From contig JAAXXY010000020.1 of assembly GCA_013334225.1 (NCBI GenBank), positions 1-53,063 of the forward strand: a stretch of DNA of 53,063 nt. The letters are read 5' to 3'. This stretch comes from Chlorobiaceae bacterium. GTDB lineage: Bacteria > Bacteroidota > Chlorobiia > Chlorobiales > Chlorobiaceae. This document shows positions 1 to 8,636 of the stretch, piece by piece. The number at the start of each line of letters is the position of its first letter. The first letter of the stretch is position 1. The notes beneath the pieces were generated by a model. The model searched no databases. It worked only from the letters and a program-made list of their open reading frames with translations, and was not told the DNA's origin. A program made the position numbers and the translations under genes.

Positions 1-114
1 ATCCTGAGTGTCAGCCTATTCGAGAAAGTCGATATTTTACAATTAGTTACGAATTCTGCTGGCACAATTGAGAATACCTATACCTGTAACCAGTTGGATT
101 TATTTGACTTATAA
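1..114 (+). mobile_element. C-terminal tail of an IS4-type transposase (cut by window edge)
   Basis: Frame 1 is open from the first base to a TAA at 112-114 and encodes 37 residues. It begins ILSVSLFEK and ends with a CNQLDLFDL tail. This resembles the conserved C-terminus of IS4-family transposases, which commonly end in an SxxLFEKTP-like segment followed by NQLxLFD. Only the tail is visible, so family and intactness are inferred from about 37 residues. The element's right inverted repeat should lie just past the stop, perhaps near 111-135, but its partner is outside the window. Confidence 0.55.
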
Positions 115-134
115 CCGGACATTTGTGCTACAAT
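104..134 (+). promoter_or_regulatory. possible promoter with extended -10 next to the IS end
   Basis: TTGACT at 104-109 and TACAAT at 129-134 are separated by 19 bases. The -10 is preceded by TG one base away (TGC-TACAAT), the extended -10 arrangement. It points toward the small gene at 247. The -35 lies inside the transposase tail, so this could be a promoter supplied by the IS end. The spacing is longer than ideal and the call is tentative. Confidence 0.25.
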
Positions 135-246
135 ACAGTATATTTTTGTGTGTGTAGTAATGCATGAGTAGTGCCTGTAATAAGTAATGTAGTGCTGTAA
201 TCCCGGTATGAAATGAAAACATCAAAACATGAAGGAGGAAACAGCT

Positions 247-597
247 ATGCCCAAGAAAATCGACCCGATCAAGTTGCACACCGTCATGCAACCAATCGCC
301 CTGCCGCCTTTAGTATGGGCTGACGGTACTGTACACCAGATACTGGTACAGCCAGGTGAGCGGTTCTATGTCTTTGCTCTTCGCAAATCTGACGGAACGA
401 CCGCTTTTCTGCGTATTGCCGATGCGCATACCGGCCTTCCATTGAATGGCGTTTCAACAGGAAATCTGGTTTTCGACCTGATGAAAGAAGCTTACTTTCG
501 TAAACTGACAGTTGAAATCGGCTATCGCGACTTCGGTCCTGACCCTCAAGCCGGAATCAACAAACTTTGCATCGACCGGGTCAGTCTGGTACAGTAA
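247..597 (+). CDS. hypothetical protein, 116 aa
   Basis: I do not recognise this protein. It is 116 residues, soluble, with no signal peptide or membrane segment, and has an aromatic- and Arg-containing middle (ERFYVFALRK) and several short beta-like stretches, suggesting a small beta-rich fold. The start at ATG 247 is chosen because AAGGAGG lies at 232-238 with eight bases between. An in-frame ATG at 229 overlaps that ribosome site and is less likely. It stands alone between an IS tail and a gene remnant, so it may be accessory DNA. No function is proposed. Confidence 0.6.
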   Translation: MPKKIDPIKLHTVMQPIALPPLVWADGTVHQILVQPGERFYVFALRKSDGTTAFLRIADAHTGLPLNGVSTGNLVFDLMKEAYFRKLTVEIGYRDFGPDPQAGINKLCIDRVSLVQ

Positions 598-608
598 GAT
601 TCCGATAT

Positions 609-625
609 GATGCGTCCCGCGCATC
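609..625. terminator. weak hairpin after the small gene
   Basis: GATGCG at 609-614 pairs with CGCATC at 620-625 around a five-base loop, just after the stop of the 247-597 gene. No T-run follows directly, so this is at best a weak terminator. Confidence 0.2.
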
Positions 626-745
626 CGGCCAGTGATAATTAATTCCTTGTTTTTCAAAAAGCTCTCTACTTGTCAGGTAATGTTAGTCCTGTATCGCGAT
701 ATTGTCGTTATTTATTGCGGAATAATACTTTACCATCATAGTTGA

Positions 746-955
746 GAGCTTTTTCCGTGCAATAATACGATAAACATCTCGCCTTTCATATCACTGTCTG
801 AGGGTACTACTGCGCATGCTGCTTTCACTGCGATATTGGAAGAAATCAATCTTGCAGCAAAGCCGGGAAAAAAGAATTTTTCATTTCAGGTTGCCGATCT
901 GATTGTTGAATCGATATGTGATGTCATGGGAAATAAAAAAGATAGCGTGTCATAA
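746..955 (+). pseudogene. start-less open frame, possible gene remnant
   Basis: The frame is open from 746, just after a stop at 743-745, to a TAA at 953-955. It encodes about 69 residues that read like ordinary protein, for example TAHAAFTAILEEINLAAK and FQVADLIVESI. There is no ATG or GTG start in frame before the conserved-looking part; only a TTG within ATATTGGAA is available. It may be the 3' part of a gene truncated by the nearby insertion sequence, or a small gene with a rare start. The product is not recognised. Confidence 0.3.
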
Positions 956-1107
956 GAAACTCTTCGCTACGGCAGCCGGAAGCCATGCATCATCACAGTT
1001 TTCTCTCGTTATTTTGCGGTAATTGAGAGTTTAATGCGTAACTTTCATTATAACATTCCCCCTTATCGATTATCTGAAATCCTGTCACTCTCAAAAACAA
1101 GAGTGTT

Positions 1108-1896
1108 ATGCGTCTTGAGATCATTTCCGAAAAACCGGCATCGACTCCGCGTCCGGTACCCCTCCTGTTCGTCCATGGCATGGGGCTTGCGGCATGGTGC
1201 TGGTCAGAACATTTCCTGCCGTATTTTTCCCGGCATGGCTACGAGGCCCATGCCCTGAGTCTCCGCGGGCATGGAGGCAGTGAACGGTGTGACGATATGC
1301 GCTGGTTGTCGCTGAAGGACTATCTTGCCGATGTCGAAGAAGCGGTAAGCCATCTGGGGCGTCCTCCGGTGCTGGTCGGTCATTCCATGGGAGGACGTGT
1401 AGTGCAGGAATATCTGGAACGGCAACGTCCCGCAGCGGCGGTGTTGATGGCTTCCGTTCCTCCAACGGGACTTTTCGGTGCGACATGGCGGATTTTCCGC
1501 CGTCAGCCTGTTGACGCAATCAAGGGAAGCCTGATGATGAACATGAAGCCTATAGTAGAAAATCCTCTTAAGTTCAGGGAACTTGTCTTTTCAAGCGATG
1601 TGCCGGATGAAGTGGTTTCGTCATGTTATGCCCGCCTCAATGAAGATTCCTACCGCGTCTATCTTGAAATGCTGGTGCCGAATTTGAAGAAAAAAGAGCC
1701 CGCAGATATACCGATGCTCGTTCTTGGTGCCGGAAAGGACATGATCATGTCGGAAAAAGATGTCCACAAAACGGGCCGCCGGTACGGTGTGGCAGCGGAA
1801 ATCTTTCCGGATATGCCTCACGGCATGATGCTCGAAGACGGATGCCTGAAGGTTGCGGACAGAATAATCAGCTGGCTTGACAGCCATGGAATCTGA
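1108..1896 (+). CDS. alpha/beta hydrolase
   Basis: A 262-residue alpha/beta-hydrolase-fold enzyme, probably a cytoplasmic esterase, lipase or C-C hydrolase. Visible signatures are the oxyanion strand LLFVHGMGLAAW near residue 22, the nucleophile elbow GHSMGG with Ser93, an acidic strand LVLGAGKDMIMSE in the C-terminal third, and the catalytic His in PHGMM (about His238). The length is typical for the family. No clear ribosome site precedes ATG 1108, although the homology begins close to it. It is followed after 135 bases by a second hydrolase on the same strand. The substrate cannot be read from sequence. Confidence 0.88.
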   Translation: MRLEIISEKPASTPRPVPLLFVHGMGLAAWCWSEHFLPYFSRHGYEAHALSLRGHGGSERCDDMRWLSLKDYLADVEEAVSHLGRPPVLVGHSMGGRVVQEYLERQRPAAAVLMASVPPTGLFGATWRIFRRQPVDAIKGSLMMNMKPIVENPLKFRELVFSSDVPDEVVSSCYARLNEDSYRVYLEMLVPNLKKKEPADIPMLVLGAGKDMIMSEKDVHKTGRRYGVAAEIFPDMPHGMMLEDGCLKVADRIISWLDSHGI

Positions 1897-1980
1897 GAAA
1901 TCCTGTCAACCTGGTTAACAAGAATTATGACGAGGCTTGCATCTTAAAAGCAAATGCTTTTCCCGGATAAGACTATATTT

Positions 1981-2040
1981 TATACCCAAAGTAAGGTTTT
2001 TCTTTCATTCCAGATCGAACATGCTTGATTTATGGGTATA
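1981..2040. repeat. inverted repeat spanning the start of the second hydrolase
   Basis: TATACCCA at 1981-1988 is the exact reverse complement of TGGGTATA at 2033-2040. The second arm overlaps the ATG at 2032. In mRNA this could hide the start region. It may be chance. Confidence 0.25.
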
Positions 2041-2895
2041 GCGAAGGTGAACGGTATCAACCTCTCATACGATATCAGTGGCTCAGGAGAGCCGTTGCTC
2101 CTGATCGGCGGGTTCGGCATGACGAAAGAGTTCTGGAACATGCTGGTCCATCCCCTCTCTTCCTGTTTTCAGGTCATTGCATACGACAACAGGGGAGCAG
2201 GCGGAAGTACGGTTTCAACTGCCCCTTATACGATCGAGGACATGGCAGGGGATGCAGTCGGACTCATCGATGCGCTGCATATGGACTCAACGCATGTATT
2301 CGGAGTTTCGATGGGTGGAATGATAGCCCAGGTTCTCTGTGCAAACCATCCGGAACGTATAGGGAAGGCTATTCTGGGATGCACATCCCAGGGCGGGATC
2401 CATGCTGTTTCGCCGGCTTCATGCATAACTGAAGCCTTCGGGCAGGCAGCCAATCCGGATCTTACTCCGGAAGAAGCCGCACGTCTGATCGTTCCGTATC
2501 TTTTTTCCGACACCTTTATTAATAGAGAAAAGGAAAGAGTGGAGGCTTTCATACGATTGAGTGTCGATCATTGCATGACTCCTGAAGGTGCCGGCACTCA
2601 GATGCATGCTCTTGCAAGATTCAATGCTGAAGCGCTGCCGGAGAAAATCCATATGCCTGTTCTTGTCGTTACCGGGAGTGACGACCTCCTGATCCCTCCG
2701 GAAAATTCCAGGATACTGGCCAGCAGGATACCGCAAGCTTCGCTTGAAATAATCGATGGTGCCGGCCATAATTTCTTTTTTGAAAAGCCTGAAACGACAG
2801 CCGGTCTGGTTATCGAATATCTGCTTGAACGGTCACAGCTGTCCGGTGATGAAAAAAGTTCTTCAGGTAACGGTGAATTGACGGAAATTAAATGA
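2032..2895 (+). CDS. alpha/beta hydrolase, enol-lactonase/chloroperoxidase-like
   Basis: A 287-residue alpha/beta hydrolase. The N-terminus KVNGINLSYDISGSGEP is typical of 3-oxoadipate enol-lactonase-like enzymes. The HG-type oxyanion loop is replaced by LLIGGFGMTKEFW. The nucleophile elbow is GVSMGG with Ser93, the acid is in VVTGSDDLLIP, and the catalytic His246 is in GAGHNFFFEKPE. The hydrophilic last 25 residues (ERSQLSGDEKSSSG and on) are an appendage beyond the normal fold. The start is ATG 2032 because similarity begins immediately, although no strong ribosome site is visible. It lies between another hydrolase and the pyruvate carboxylase genes, separated from the latter by over 400 bases. 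Confidence 0.9.
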   Translation: MGIAKVNGINLSYDISGSGEPLLLIGGFGMTKEFWNMLVHPLSSCFQVIAYDNRGAGGSTVSTAPYTIEDMAGDAVGLIDALHMDSTHVFGVSMGGMIAQVLCANHPERIGKAILGCTSQGGIHAVSPASCITEAFGQAANPDLTPEEAARLIVPYLFSDTFINREKERVEAFIRLSVDHCMTPEGAGTQMHALARFNAEALPEKIHMPVLVVTGSDDLLIPPENSRILASRIPQASLEIIDGAGHNFFFEKPETTAGLVIEYLLERSQLSGDEKSSSGNGELTEIK

Positions 2896-3323
2896 GTTTG
2901 ACAAGCCTGAAAGCATTAATGTTTTTCCTTTCACTCGGATTCTCCCGCAAAAATATTATCTTTGACGTTTCGACTTTGTATACCCCTGTTCAGTGATTTG
3001 CTGGCGGTGATGGATTTGATATGAAACGGATGGCGCTTATGAAATAACGCCAAGAAGGTATCATCCGGATCCATGTATAGCCTCTCCGCGGATTGGTGGT
3101 AACTATTCTGCCAGATTTCATATTACCGGTTCTTCCGGAAATGGGCCGTGCATGTGGCGCGATTCAAGTTTTCAGAAGAGCACCAACTGAAGCCGGTTCA
3201 CCGTTGCCTGACCAGTCAATGGTCCGGAGTTTTTTTGCGCAGTCTGGCGGTTTCTGTTTTGCCTGAAGGGGCTCTGAAGTCTGAAGATGATGTTTTTCCG
3301 AATTTCAATGCATTTCAAAACGC
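2896..3323. other. intergenic region before the pyruvate carboxylase genes
   Basis: This is 428 bases with no supportable gene. No clear promoter pair, terminator or conserved RNA was recognised. It probably holds the promoter and leader of the carboxylase pair. Confidence 0.4.
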
Positions 3324-4784
3324 ATGATGGACAAAAAAATCAAAAAGGTTCTCGTTGCCAATCGCAGCGTACCGGCTGTGCGGATCATACAGACTTGCCA
3401 GGACAGAAAAATTCCTACAACGGCGGTATACAGTACACCGGACCGTCTTGCTGCCCATGTGTTCATGGCAAACGATGCAGTCCATATCGGCGAAGCTCCT
3501 CCGGTAGAGTCCTATCTGAACATGGAGAAGATCATTGCCGCTGCGCACAAGAGCGGGGCGAATGCCATTCATCCCGGCTGGGGTTTCCTGTCCGAAAACA
3601 CGAAGTTCGCACAGATGGTAGTCGATGCGGGCCTGATCTGGATCGGACCGAGTCCCGAAGTGATCCATATGATGGGTGACAAGATAGAATCAAAGAAAAT
3701 TGCCGTGGGCGCTGATGTCCCCACCATACCGGGCATCAACTCTCCTAACGGCGCAGAGGATATCCGCCGCTGGATGAGGGATGAGGACGTCGCATTTCCG
3801 ATTATCATCAAGGCCTCTGCAGGCGGCGGCGGCAAAGGTATGGTGAAGGTCAACATCGATTCGGAAATAGAAAATGCCCTCGCCCAGGCCAAATCCGAAG
3901 GGAGAAAATCGTTCGGCAGCGACGAAGTGCTCGTTGAAAAGTATATCGAAAAAGGCCGCCACATTGAAGTGCAGATTATCGCCGATCAGCATGGCAACGT
4001 GATCCACCTCTACGAACGCGAATGCACACTTCAACGCCGCAACCAGAAAATCATCGAGGAAGCTCCTTCCCCGAGTATCGATGACGATATCCGCCACTCA
4101 ATCTGCGAAACGGCGGTACGGCTGATGCACAAGATCGGCTACTCGTCTGCCGGTACTGTCGAGTTCCTCTTCGATTCCGTTACAAGCAAATTTTACTTCC
4201 TTGAAGTGAACACCCGTCTTCAGGTCGAGCACGGCATCACCGAACTTGTGACAGGCGTTGATATTGTGAGCCTGATGCTTGATGTCGCTCAAGGCGAGAG
4301 GCTTCCATTCAAACAGGAAGATATCAATCCAAACCGCTGGGCACTTGAAGTCCGTCTCAACGCAGAGGACCCGGCTAATTTCAGCCCTTCCTTCGGCAAT
4401 ATAAGCCGGCTGCACCTGAACCTGTATCCCGGTTCAAGGGTATCTCAGGGTGTCTACGAGGGGTCCGACATACCGCCATATTACGATTCGCTCATCATGC
4501 TTATGATGACGAGCGGTCCTGACCGAGAAACAGCCATCATGAAGATGGACAGTATTCTCTGCCGCAACCTCAGGGTCGAAGGAGTCAAAACTCTTGCACC
4601 GCTTCTTCTGAGCATCATACGTCATGAGGATTTCATCAGCGGCGACTTCTCGACGCGCTTTATAGAAGAGCACATGGACGAGCTTGTTTCGAAGTTCACT
4701 GAAGATGACAGTGAAGAAGAAGCGCTGAAAATTGCAAAATATGTAGCTGAAATTTCTGCTCTTGGAACACCGAACTGGATTTAA
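3324..4784 (+). CDS. pycA: biotin carboxylase subunit of a two-part pyruvate carboxylase
   Basis: A 486-residue ATP-dependent biotin carboxylase (AccC/PycA type), which carboxylates the biotin carried by a partner subunit using ATP and bicarbonate. Seen: N-terminal KVLVANRSVPAVRII, the IHPGWGFLSEN motif (usually GYGFLSEN), the ATP-grasp glycine loop GGGGKGM near residue 166, the ERECTLQRRNQKIIEEAPS block, and the catalytic EVNTRLQVEH at about Glu294-Arg298. The last motif is followed by GITE where most relatives have PVTE. Five bases separate its stop from the next gene, a carboxyltransferase with a biotin domain, so the two form one enzyme. It could serve another biotin enzyme, but the adjacency favours PycA. 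Confidence 0.92.
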   Translation: MMDKKIKKVLVANRSVPAVRIIQTCQDRKIPTTAVYSTPDRLAAHVFMANDAVHIGEAPPVESYLNMEKIIAAAHKSGANAIHPGWGFLSENTKFAQMVVDAGLIWIGPSPEVIHMMGDKIESKKIAVGADVPTIPGINSPNGAEDIRRWMRDEDVAFPIIIKASAGGGGKGMVKVNIDSEIENALAQAKSEGRKSFGSDEVLVEKYIEKGRHIEVQIIADQHGNVIHLYERECTLQRRNQKIIEEAPSPSIDDDIRHSICETAVRLMHKIGYSSAGTVEFLFDSVTSKFYFLEVNTRLQVEHGITELVTGVDIVSLMLDVAQGERLPFKQEDINPNRWALEVRLNAEDPANFSPSFGNISRLHLNLYPGSRVSQGVYEGSDIPPYYDSLIMLMMTSGPDRETAIMKMDSILCRNLRVEGVKTLAPLLLSIIRHEDFISGDFSTRFIEEHMDELVSKFTEDDSEEEALKIAKYVAEISALGTPNWI

Positions 4785-4789
4785 CCGAT

Positions 4790-6820
4790 ATGACCGATTC
4801 TGTTTTTGTCAAACCGGGGATGTCCCCGAAAGAAATAGTGAGCAGTGTCCGCAATCTGGGTGCTATAGCCCTTACATCGACCGGAATGAGGGATGCCGGT
4901 CAGTCGGATTATAAAAACCGCCTCCGGATGCGCGACCTCTCGACACTTTCTTCCAACTATAACGAAATGGGGCTTTTCAGTTCCGAGTGTCATGGCGGTG
5001 CTCGTTGGCATGTCGGGATCATGAACCGTCGCGAAAGCCCTTTCGAGGAGATATCGCTCCTCAGGGAGAAGATGCCGAACGTGCTACTGCAGACGCTCGT
5101 GCGCGAAACGAACCTCTGGGGATACCGTCCCTATCCGAAAAACATAATCGAGCATGTGATCTCACGTGTCGATATCGATGTCTGGCGCTGTTTCTCGTTC
5201 CTGAACGATGTTCGCAACATGAGGACAGTCGCTGAAGTGGTCATGAAACGCGGTCGTCTGTTCCAGCCGGCCATCTCCTTCACCCAGGCGGACTGGACGA
5301 CGAACGAATACTACCTTGGACTTGTAAAAGAGATGGTCGACCTGTGCGGCGGCACAAACGAGATCATCCTGTGCATCAAGGATATGGCTGGTGTCGGAAG
5401 CCCTAAACGAATTCATTCGTTGTTCGACGCCATCAAGCAGGCCTGGCCCGGCCTCGTTTTGCAGTACCACCGCCATGCCACCGACGGCCTCGCACTGCCG
5501 GCGATCCTTGCTGCAGCACAGGCGGGCGCAAGCATCGTCGATGTCGAAGAGGATTCCCTTACCCGTTTCTTCGGTCAGGCACCGCTGCTGAGCGTTGCCG
5601 CTTACCTCGAGGAGTCGGGTATGAAAGTCCATCTCAACCACAAAGCGGCGGATATCGCCGTACAGAAGGTGCGCGAGTGGATCGGGCACTACGAATGGGC
5701 TGAATCGCCGTTCAAAGGGTTCGATTACGGGGTGGTCATGCACCGGATGCCCGGTGGAGCGTTCCCGAGCTCGTTCGAGCAGGCCCAGAAAGGCGGTTTC
5801 CTGCATCTCATGCCGGCTATCCTGAAGGTCATGTCACTCTATAACCAGATTGTGAAATATTTCGATGTGACTCCCGGTTCGCAGATCACCTGGGTCACTT
5901 CCAGCGGTATCGTGAACCACTACGCCAAGGAGCGCGGCATGGCCGGTGTCAATCATGTGATCCAGCTTCTCACCCGCTTTGTCGAGGAGAAAACGCAGGA
6001 TTTCGATTCCATGCCTGAAGAAGATCGGGAAGAGCTGCTTCATCTTTTCAGGACTGCTCCCGGAGATTTCAAGCAGCTTATCATGGGAAGTTATGGAAAG
6101 CTGCCCATGGGCTGGCCTGCCGACTGGGTCTATACCAGCACTTTCGGTGAAGAAGGGCATGACAAGATCCTCCAGCGACGCGAAGATTCCCCGCTGGATG
6201 CAGTGCCTGTTGAAGACCTTGCCCGCATCCGTCACGATCTTTCCGAGCATCTTGACCGTTCACCAAGCGAGGAGGAGTTCATTCTCTACCTCATGCATCC
6301 GAAAGATGCGCTCGAGTTCATACGGTTTCGTGAAAAATACGGTGAAGCACCCTGCGTCCTGCCGACGGATGTCTGGAGGTCCGGCCTGAAAAGAGCGGGT
6401 GCCAAGGTAGAATTCGAATACAGGGGTGTGCCGTATTCTATCGAACGCGTCTCGATCGGTGCGGAACACGATGGCATCATTCACGCAGTGATGAAGGTCA
6501 ACAACCAGATGCGTGTTTTCAAGATCGAAACACCCCGTGCCAAAAAAGAGGAGATCCGGATGGCCAAAGGCCTTGCGGATATCGGTGCACCGATCAACGG
6601 TACCGTCTGGCGCATTGGAAACCCTGAAAGGGGAGCGGTTAAAGCAGGAGATATTGTCCACAAGGGCGAAGAAATTGCAAACCTCGAAGCCATGAAGATG
6701 GAAAACGCGATTTTTGCACCTTACAACGCCCAGGTCAAGGAGATTCCGGTCAAGCTCAACCAGATGGTGAAACAGGGTCAGCTTCTTTTTGTGCTCGAAG
6801 AGGTGAAAGAAGAGTCTTGA
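4790..6820 (+). CDS. pycB: divergent pyruvate carboxylase carboxyltransferase-biotinyl subunit
   Basis: A 676-residue partner of the preceding biotin carboxylase: an N-terminal HMGL-like carboxyltransferase TIM barrel (about residues 25-300), a PYC/OadA-type domain, and a C-terminal biotinyl domain with the lysine of EAMKMEN at about Lys636. Residues expected for catalysis are present: Arg34, Asp35 and Gln38 in MRDAGQS, the carbamylated Lys197 in CIKDMAG, the metal ligands His227 and His229 in YHRHATDG, and a Thr in DVTPGSQ. Surrounding motifs are unusual: ECHGGARWHV replaces the common ECWGGATFDV, and VRETNLWGY replaces LLRGxNxVGY. This suggests a diverged lineage or altered keto-acid pocket rather than a dead gene. 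It likely makes oxaloacetate from pyruvate, replenishing the reductive TCA cycle; the substrate is inferred. Confidence 0.88.
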   Translation: MTDSVFVKPGMSPKEIVSSVRNLGAIALTSTGMRDAGQSDYKNRLRMRDLSTLSSNYNEMGLFSSECHGGARWHVGIMNRRESPFEEISLLREKMPNVLLQTLVRETNLWGYRPYPKNIIEHVISRVDIDVWRCFSFLNDVRNMRTVAEVVMKRGRLFQPAISFTQADWTTNEYYLGLVKEMVDLCGGTNEIILCIKDMAGVGSPKRIHSLFDAIKQAWPGLVLQYHRHATDGLALPAILAAAQAGASIVDVEEDSLTRFFGQAPLLSVAAYLEESGMKVHLNHKAADIAVQKVREWIGHYEWAESPFKGFDYGVVMHRMPGGAFPSSFEQAQKGGFLHLMPAILKVMSLYNQIVKYFDVTPGSQITWVTSSGIVNHYAKERGMAGVNHVIQLLTRFVEEKTQDFDSMPEEDREELLHLFRTAPGDFKQLIMGSYGKLPMGWPADWVYTSTFGEEGHDKILQRREDSPLDAVPVEDLARIRHDLSEHLDRSPSEEEFILYLMHPKDALEFIRFREKYGEAPCVLPTDVWRSGLKRAGAKVEFEYRGVPYSIERVSIGAEHDGIIHAVMKVNNQMRVFKIETPRAKKEEIRMAKGLADIGAPINGTVWRIGNPERGAVKAGDIVHKGEEIANLEAMKMENAIFAPYNAQVKEIPVKLNQMVKQGQLLFVLEEVKEES

Positions 6821-6943
6821 CCAGGGATCGGGCATATGCAATACTGTACTCGTGAAACGGAGTAACAATCAAAAAGCGATCGTTACATTCCGGTTCGGGT
6901 ACAGTATTTGTGCAATAAAACACATAACCACTGGCAGCGTAAT

Positions 6944-6975
6944 CCGGGCTCAAGCCTTTCCGTATTTGAGCCCGG
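6944..6975 (+). terminator. hairpin after the pyruvate carboxylase genes
   Basis: CCGGGCTCAA at 6944-6953 pairs perfectly with TTGAGCCCGG at 6966-6975 around a 12-base loop, 124 bases past the pycB stop. T-rich sequence follows only some 25 bases later, so it may act as a terminator or as a stable 3' end structure. The rest of 6821-7157 shows no supportable gene. Confidence 0.5.
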
Positions 6976-7157
6976 TGGAATTTCCCGTACATTTCATCCA
7001 GTCTGTTTTTCCTTTTCTTCAGTACCCCATAGTAAAGCAATCAGCGTCAGTTGTTTCGATGAAAGATAGTTTGTCCGGCTTCCCCCCTGAAGCGTACAAG
7101 TTTGCCGTTGCATATATGAAACCCTTTCTATTCAACTGAAAATACATGGAGGAAAAT

Positions 7158-7479
7158 ATGTCAAAGTGGCCGCATCAGAGCGAAGTAGATACCTTCTACG
7201 GAAATCCGCGAGGCAGGAACGGAGATGCAAGTGCAAAGTGGGAGTCTGAGAACATCGTCATGGTCAAGGTTCCGTGGAAACTTGTGACGGCACTGGATAT
7301 CTATGCACTGCTGTGGGTGTGCTGTCGATTTTGATCCCGCCAGAAACGGTTTTGGCGATACGACACCGAATTTCGGTCATATACCTGCCGTGCTCGATGC
7401 GTTTGCCAGTGAGGAATGGACATGGGGTGGAAAGTGGGGAAAACCGGATGGCATGCACTGGCAGGCTGCAAATGTATAG
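7158..7479 (+). pseudogene. decayed M15-type peptidase (internal deletion and frame change)
   Basis: The gene starts well: GGAGG at 7148-7152 and ATG 7158, then WPHQSEVDTFYGNPRGRNG and VPWKLVTA. The original frame then falls into a stop at 7332-7334. From about 7297 the +1 frame gives SMHCCGCAVDFDPARNG and a C-terminal WTWGGKWGKPDGMHWQ tail, ending at TAG 7477-7479. H-x-x-G-x-x-x-D and the GMHW tail are hallmarks of M15 (VanY/endolysin-like) zinc peptidases that cut peptidoglycan stem peptides. Compared with the usual length of about 190 residues, the middle third is missing. An internal deletion not divisible by three near 7290-7300 explains both effects. It may descend from a phage-type lysin. 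Confidence 0.7.
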
Positions 7480-7645
7480 CTGTACTTATTCCGGGGCAGA
7501 AAAACCTTGCACTCATTTCACAAGTGCTTCCGGGATTTTGTAACGATGATTATCTGTTCATGTTACATCTGATTGTCCTGAATAATTCTGCTGAATGTTG
7601 TTGAAGAGAGCATCGGGACTATCTACATCATAATCGGAGAAGAGC

Positions 7646-8554
7646 ATGCCTTTCCTCACCGGCAAAGAACGTGATCATGAGTGGCTGGACTACTATGGCC
7701 GGTTCAGCTATTTTTCACCGGACAACATCCGGGAAGGCTGTTATCCGAGAATCCTGGAGCATCCGGAAGCTGACCGTAAGGCGGTTGTGCTTGTTCACGG
7801 GCTTTCGGATTCACCGTATTTCATGACGGCGATAGGCGATTATTTCTTCGATCATCTCGGCTACAACGTTTACATTCCGCTGTTGCAATGCCATGGACTG
7901 AAAGAGCCGAACGGGATGGAAGGCGTGGAGCTCGATGAATGGAAAGCGAACGTCAGTTTTGCTGTCAATGCGGCCGCTTCCAGATCGGGGGATATATCGA
8001 TCGGCGGACTTTCGACGGGCGGTACCCTCAGCTTCTACATGGGGGCGGTAAATCCGAAAATCAAGGGAGCCGTCTATCTTTTTTCCGCGGCGCTCGATCT
8101 GGCCGGAGGGCCATTCGGCATCACTGGTGAATTGAAGGAAATTCTGCTGAGGACTTTTCTCGCCGATCTGCTCGACAACAATCAGCCCCTGATAGGTGAA
8201 AACCCTTACCGGTACAATCATATCGACATGGATGGCGCCGCTCAACTGGCGAGGCTCATCGGGGAAACCGACTCCTTAACCGGCGGGTTCAGTCAGAAAT
8301 ATCCTTTTCCCAAAAAAGTGTTTGCCGCACATTCTGAGTGCGATACTACAGCAGATATCACCGCTATAGAAAGGTTGCAGAATGTCTCGGTTCAGGAACA
8401 GTTCAGCTTTTTCAGGATCCCGAAACATTTTGGTGTCGCCCATGCGAGCGTAGTCCTGAAGGAGCCGATAATGCACAATGATACACTGTTGGAAAATGCA
8501 AACCCCGAATTCCGGAACATGATGGAATCCATATCCGTCTTTGAGAGTCTTTAG
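7646..8554 (+). CDS. alpha/beta hydrolase (carboxylesterase/lipase-like)
   Basis: A 302-residue serine hydrolase of the alpha/beta fold. Visible features are the oxyanion segment VVLVHGLSDSPYFM, the nucleophile elbow GGLSTGG with Ser123, the acid candidate in AAHSECDTT, and the His in PKHFGVAHASVV near the C-terminus. The GLSTGG elbow and the H-G-L-S-D-S-P-Y segment recall monoglyceride-lipase or Est30-type carboxylesterases. No signal peptide is seen, so it should be cytoplasmic. It follows the decayed peptidase gene and precedes an AT-rich region, and is probably transcribed alone. The substrate is unknown. Confidence 0.85.
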   Translation: MPFLTGKERDHEWLDYYGRFSYFSPDNIREGCYPRILEHPEADRKAVVLVHGLSDSPYFMTAIGDYFFDHLGYNVYIPLLQCHGLKEPNGMEGVELDEWKANVSFAVNAAASRSGDISIGGLSTGGTLSFYMGAVNPKIKGAVYLFSAALDLAGGPFGITGELKEILLRTFLADLLDNNQPLIGENPYRYNHIDMDGAAQLARLIGETDSLTGGFSQKYPFPKKVFAAHSECDTTADITAIERLQNVSVQEQFSFFRIPKHFGVAHASVVLKEPIMHNDTLLENANPEFRNMMESISVFESL

Positions 8555-8636
8555 GGTTTAGTGAACCAAACAGCATGAAATTACCCATCTACACCGCTTG
8601 AATTTTGTGGCCTCAACCAGATAAGGACATTTTAAT

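Noticed and set aside
2958..2985. TTGACG followed by TATACC as a promoter
   Set aside because: The spacing of about 11 bases is far too short for a sigma-70 type promoter.
5162..5806. 214-codon minus-strand open frame
   Set aside because: Antisense to the carboxyltransferase gene, which holds the catalytic motifs.
4790..6820. pycB as a pseudogene because of altered motifs
   Set aside because: All residues expected for catalysis and biotin attachment are present in one intact 676-codon frame.
6852..7139. 95-codon plus-strand open frame after pycB
   Set aside because: It contains the terminator-like hairpin at 6944-6975 and shows no family pattern or ribosome site.
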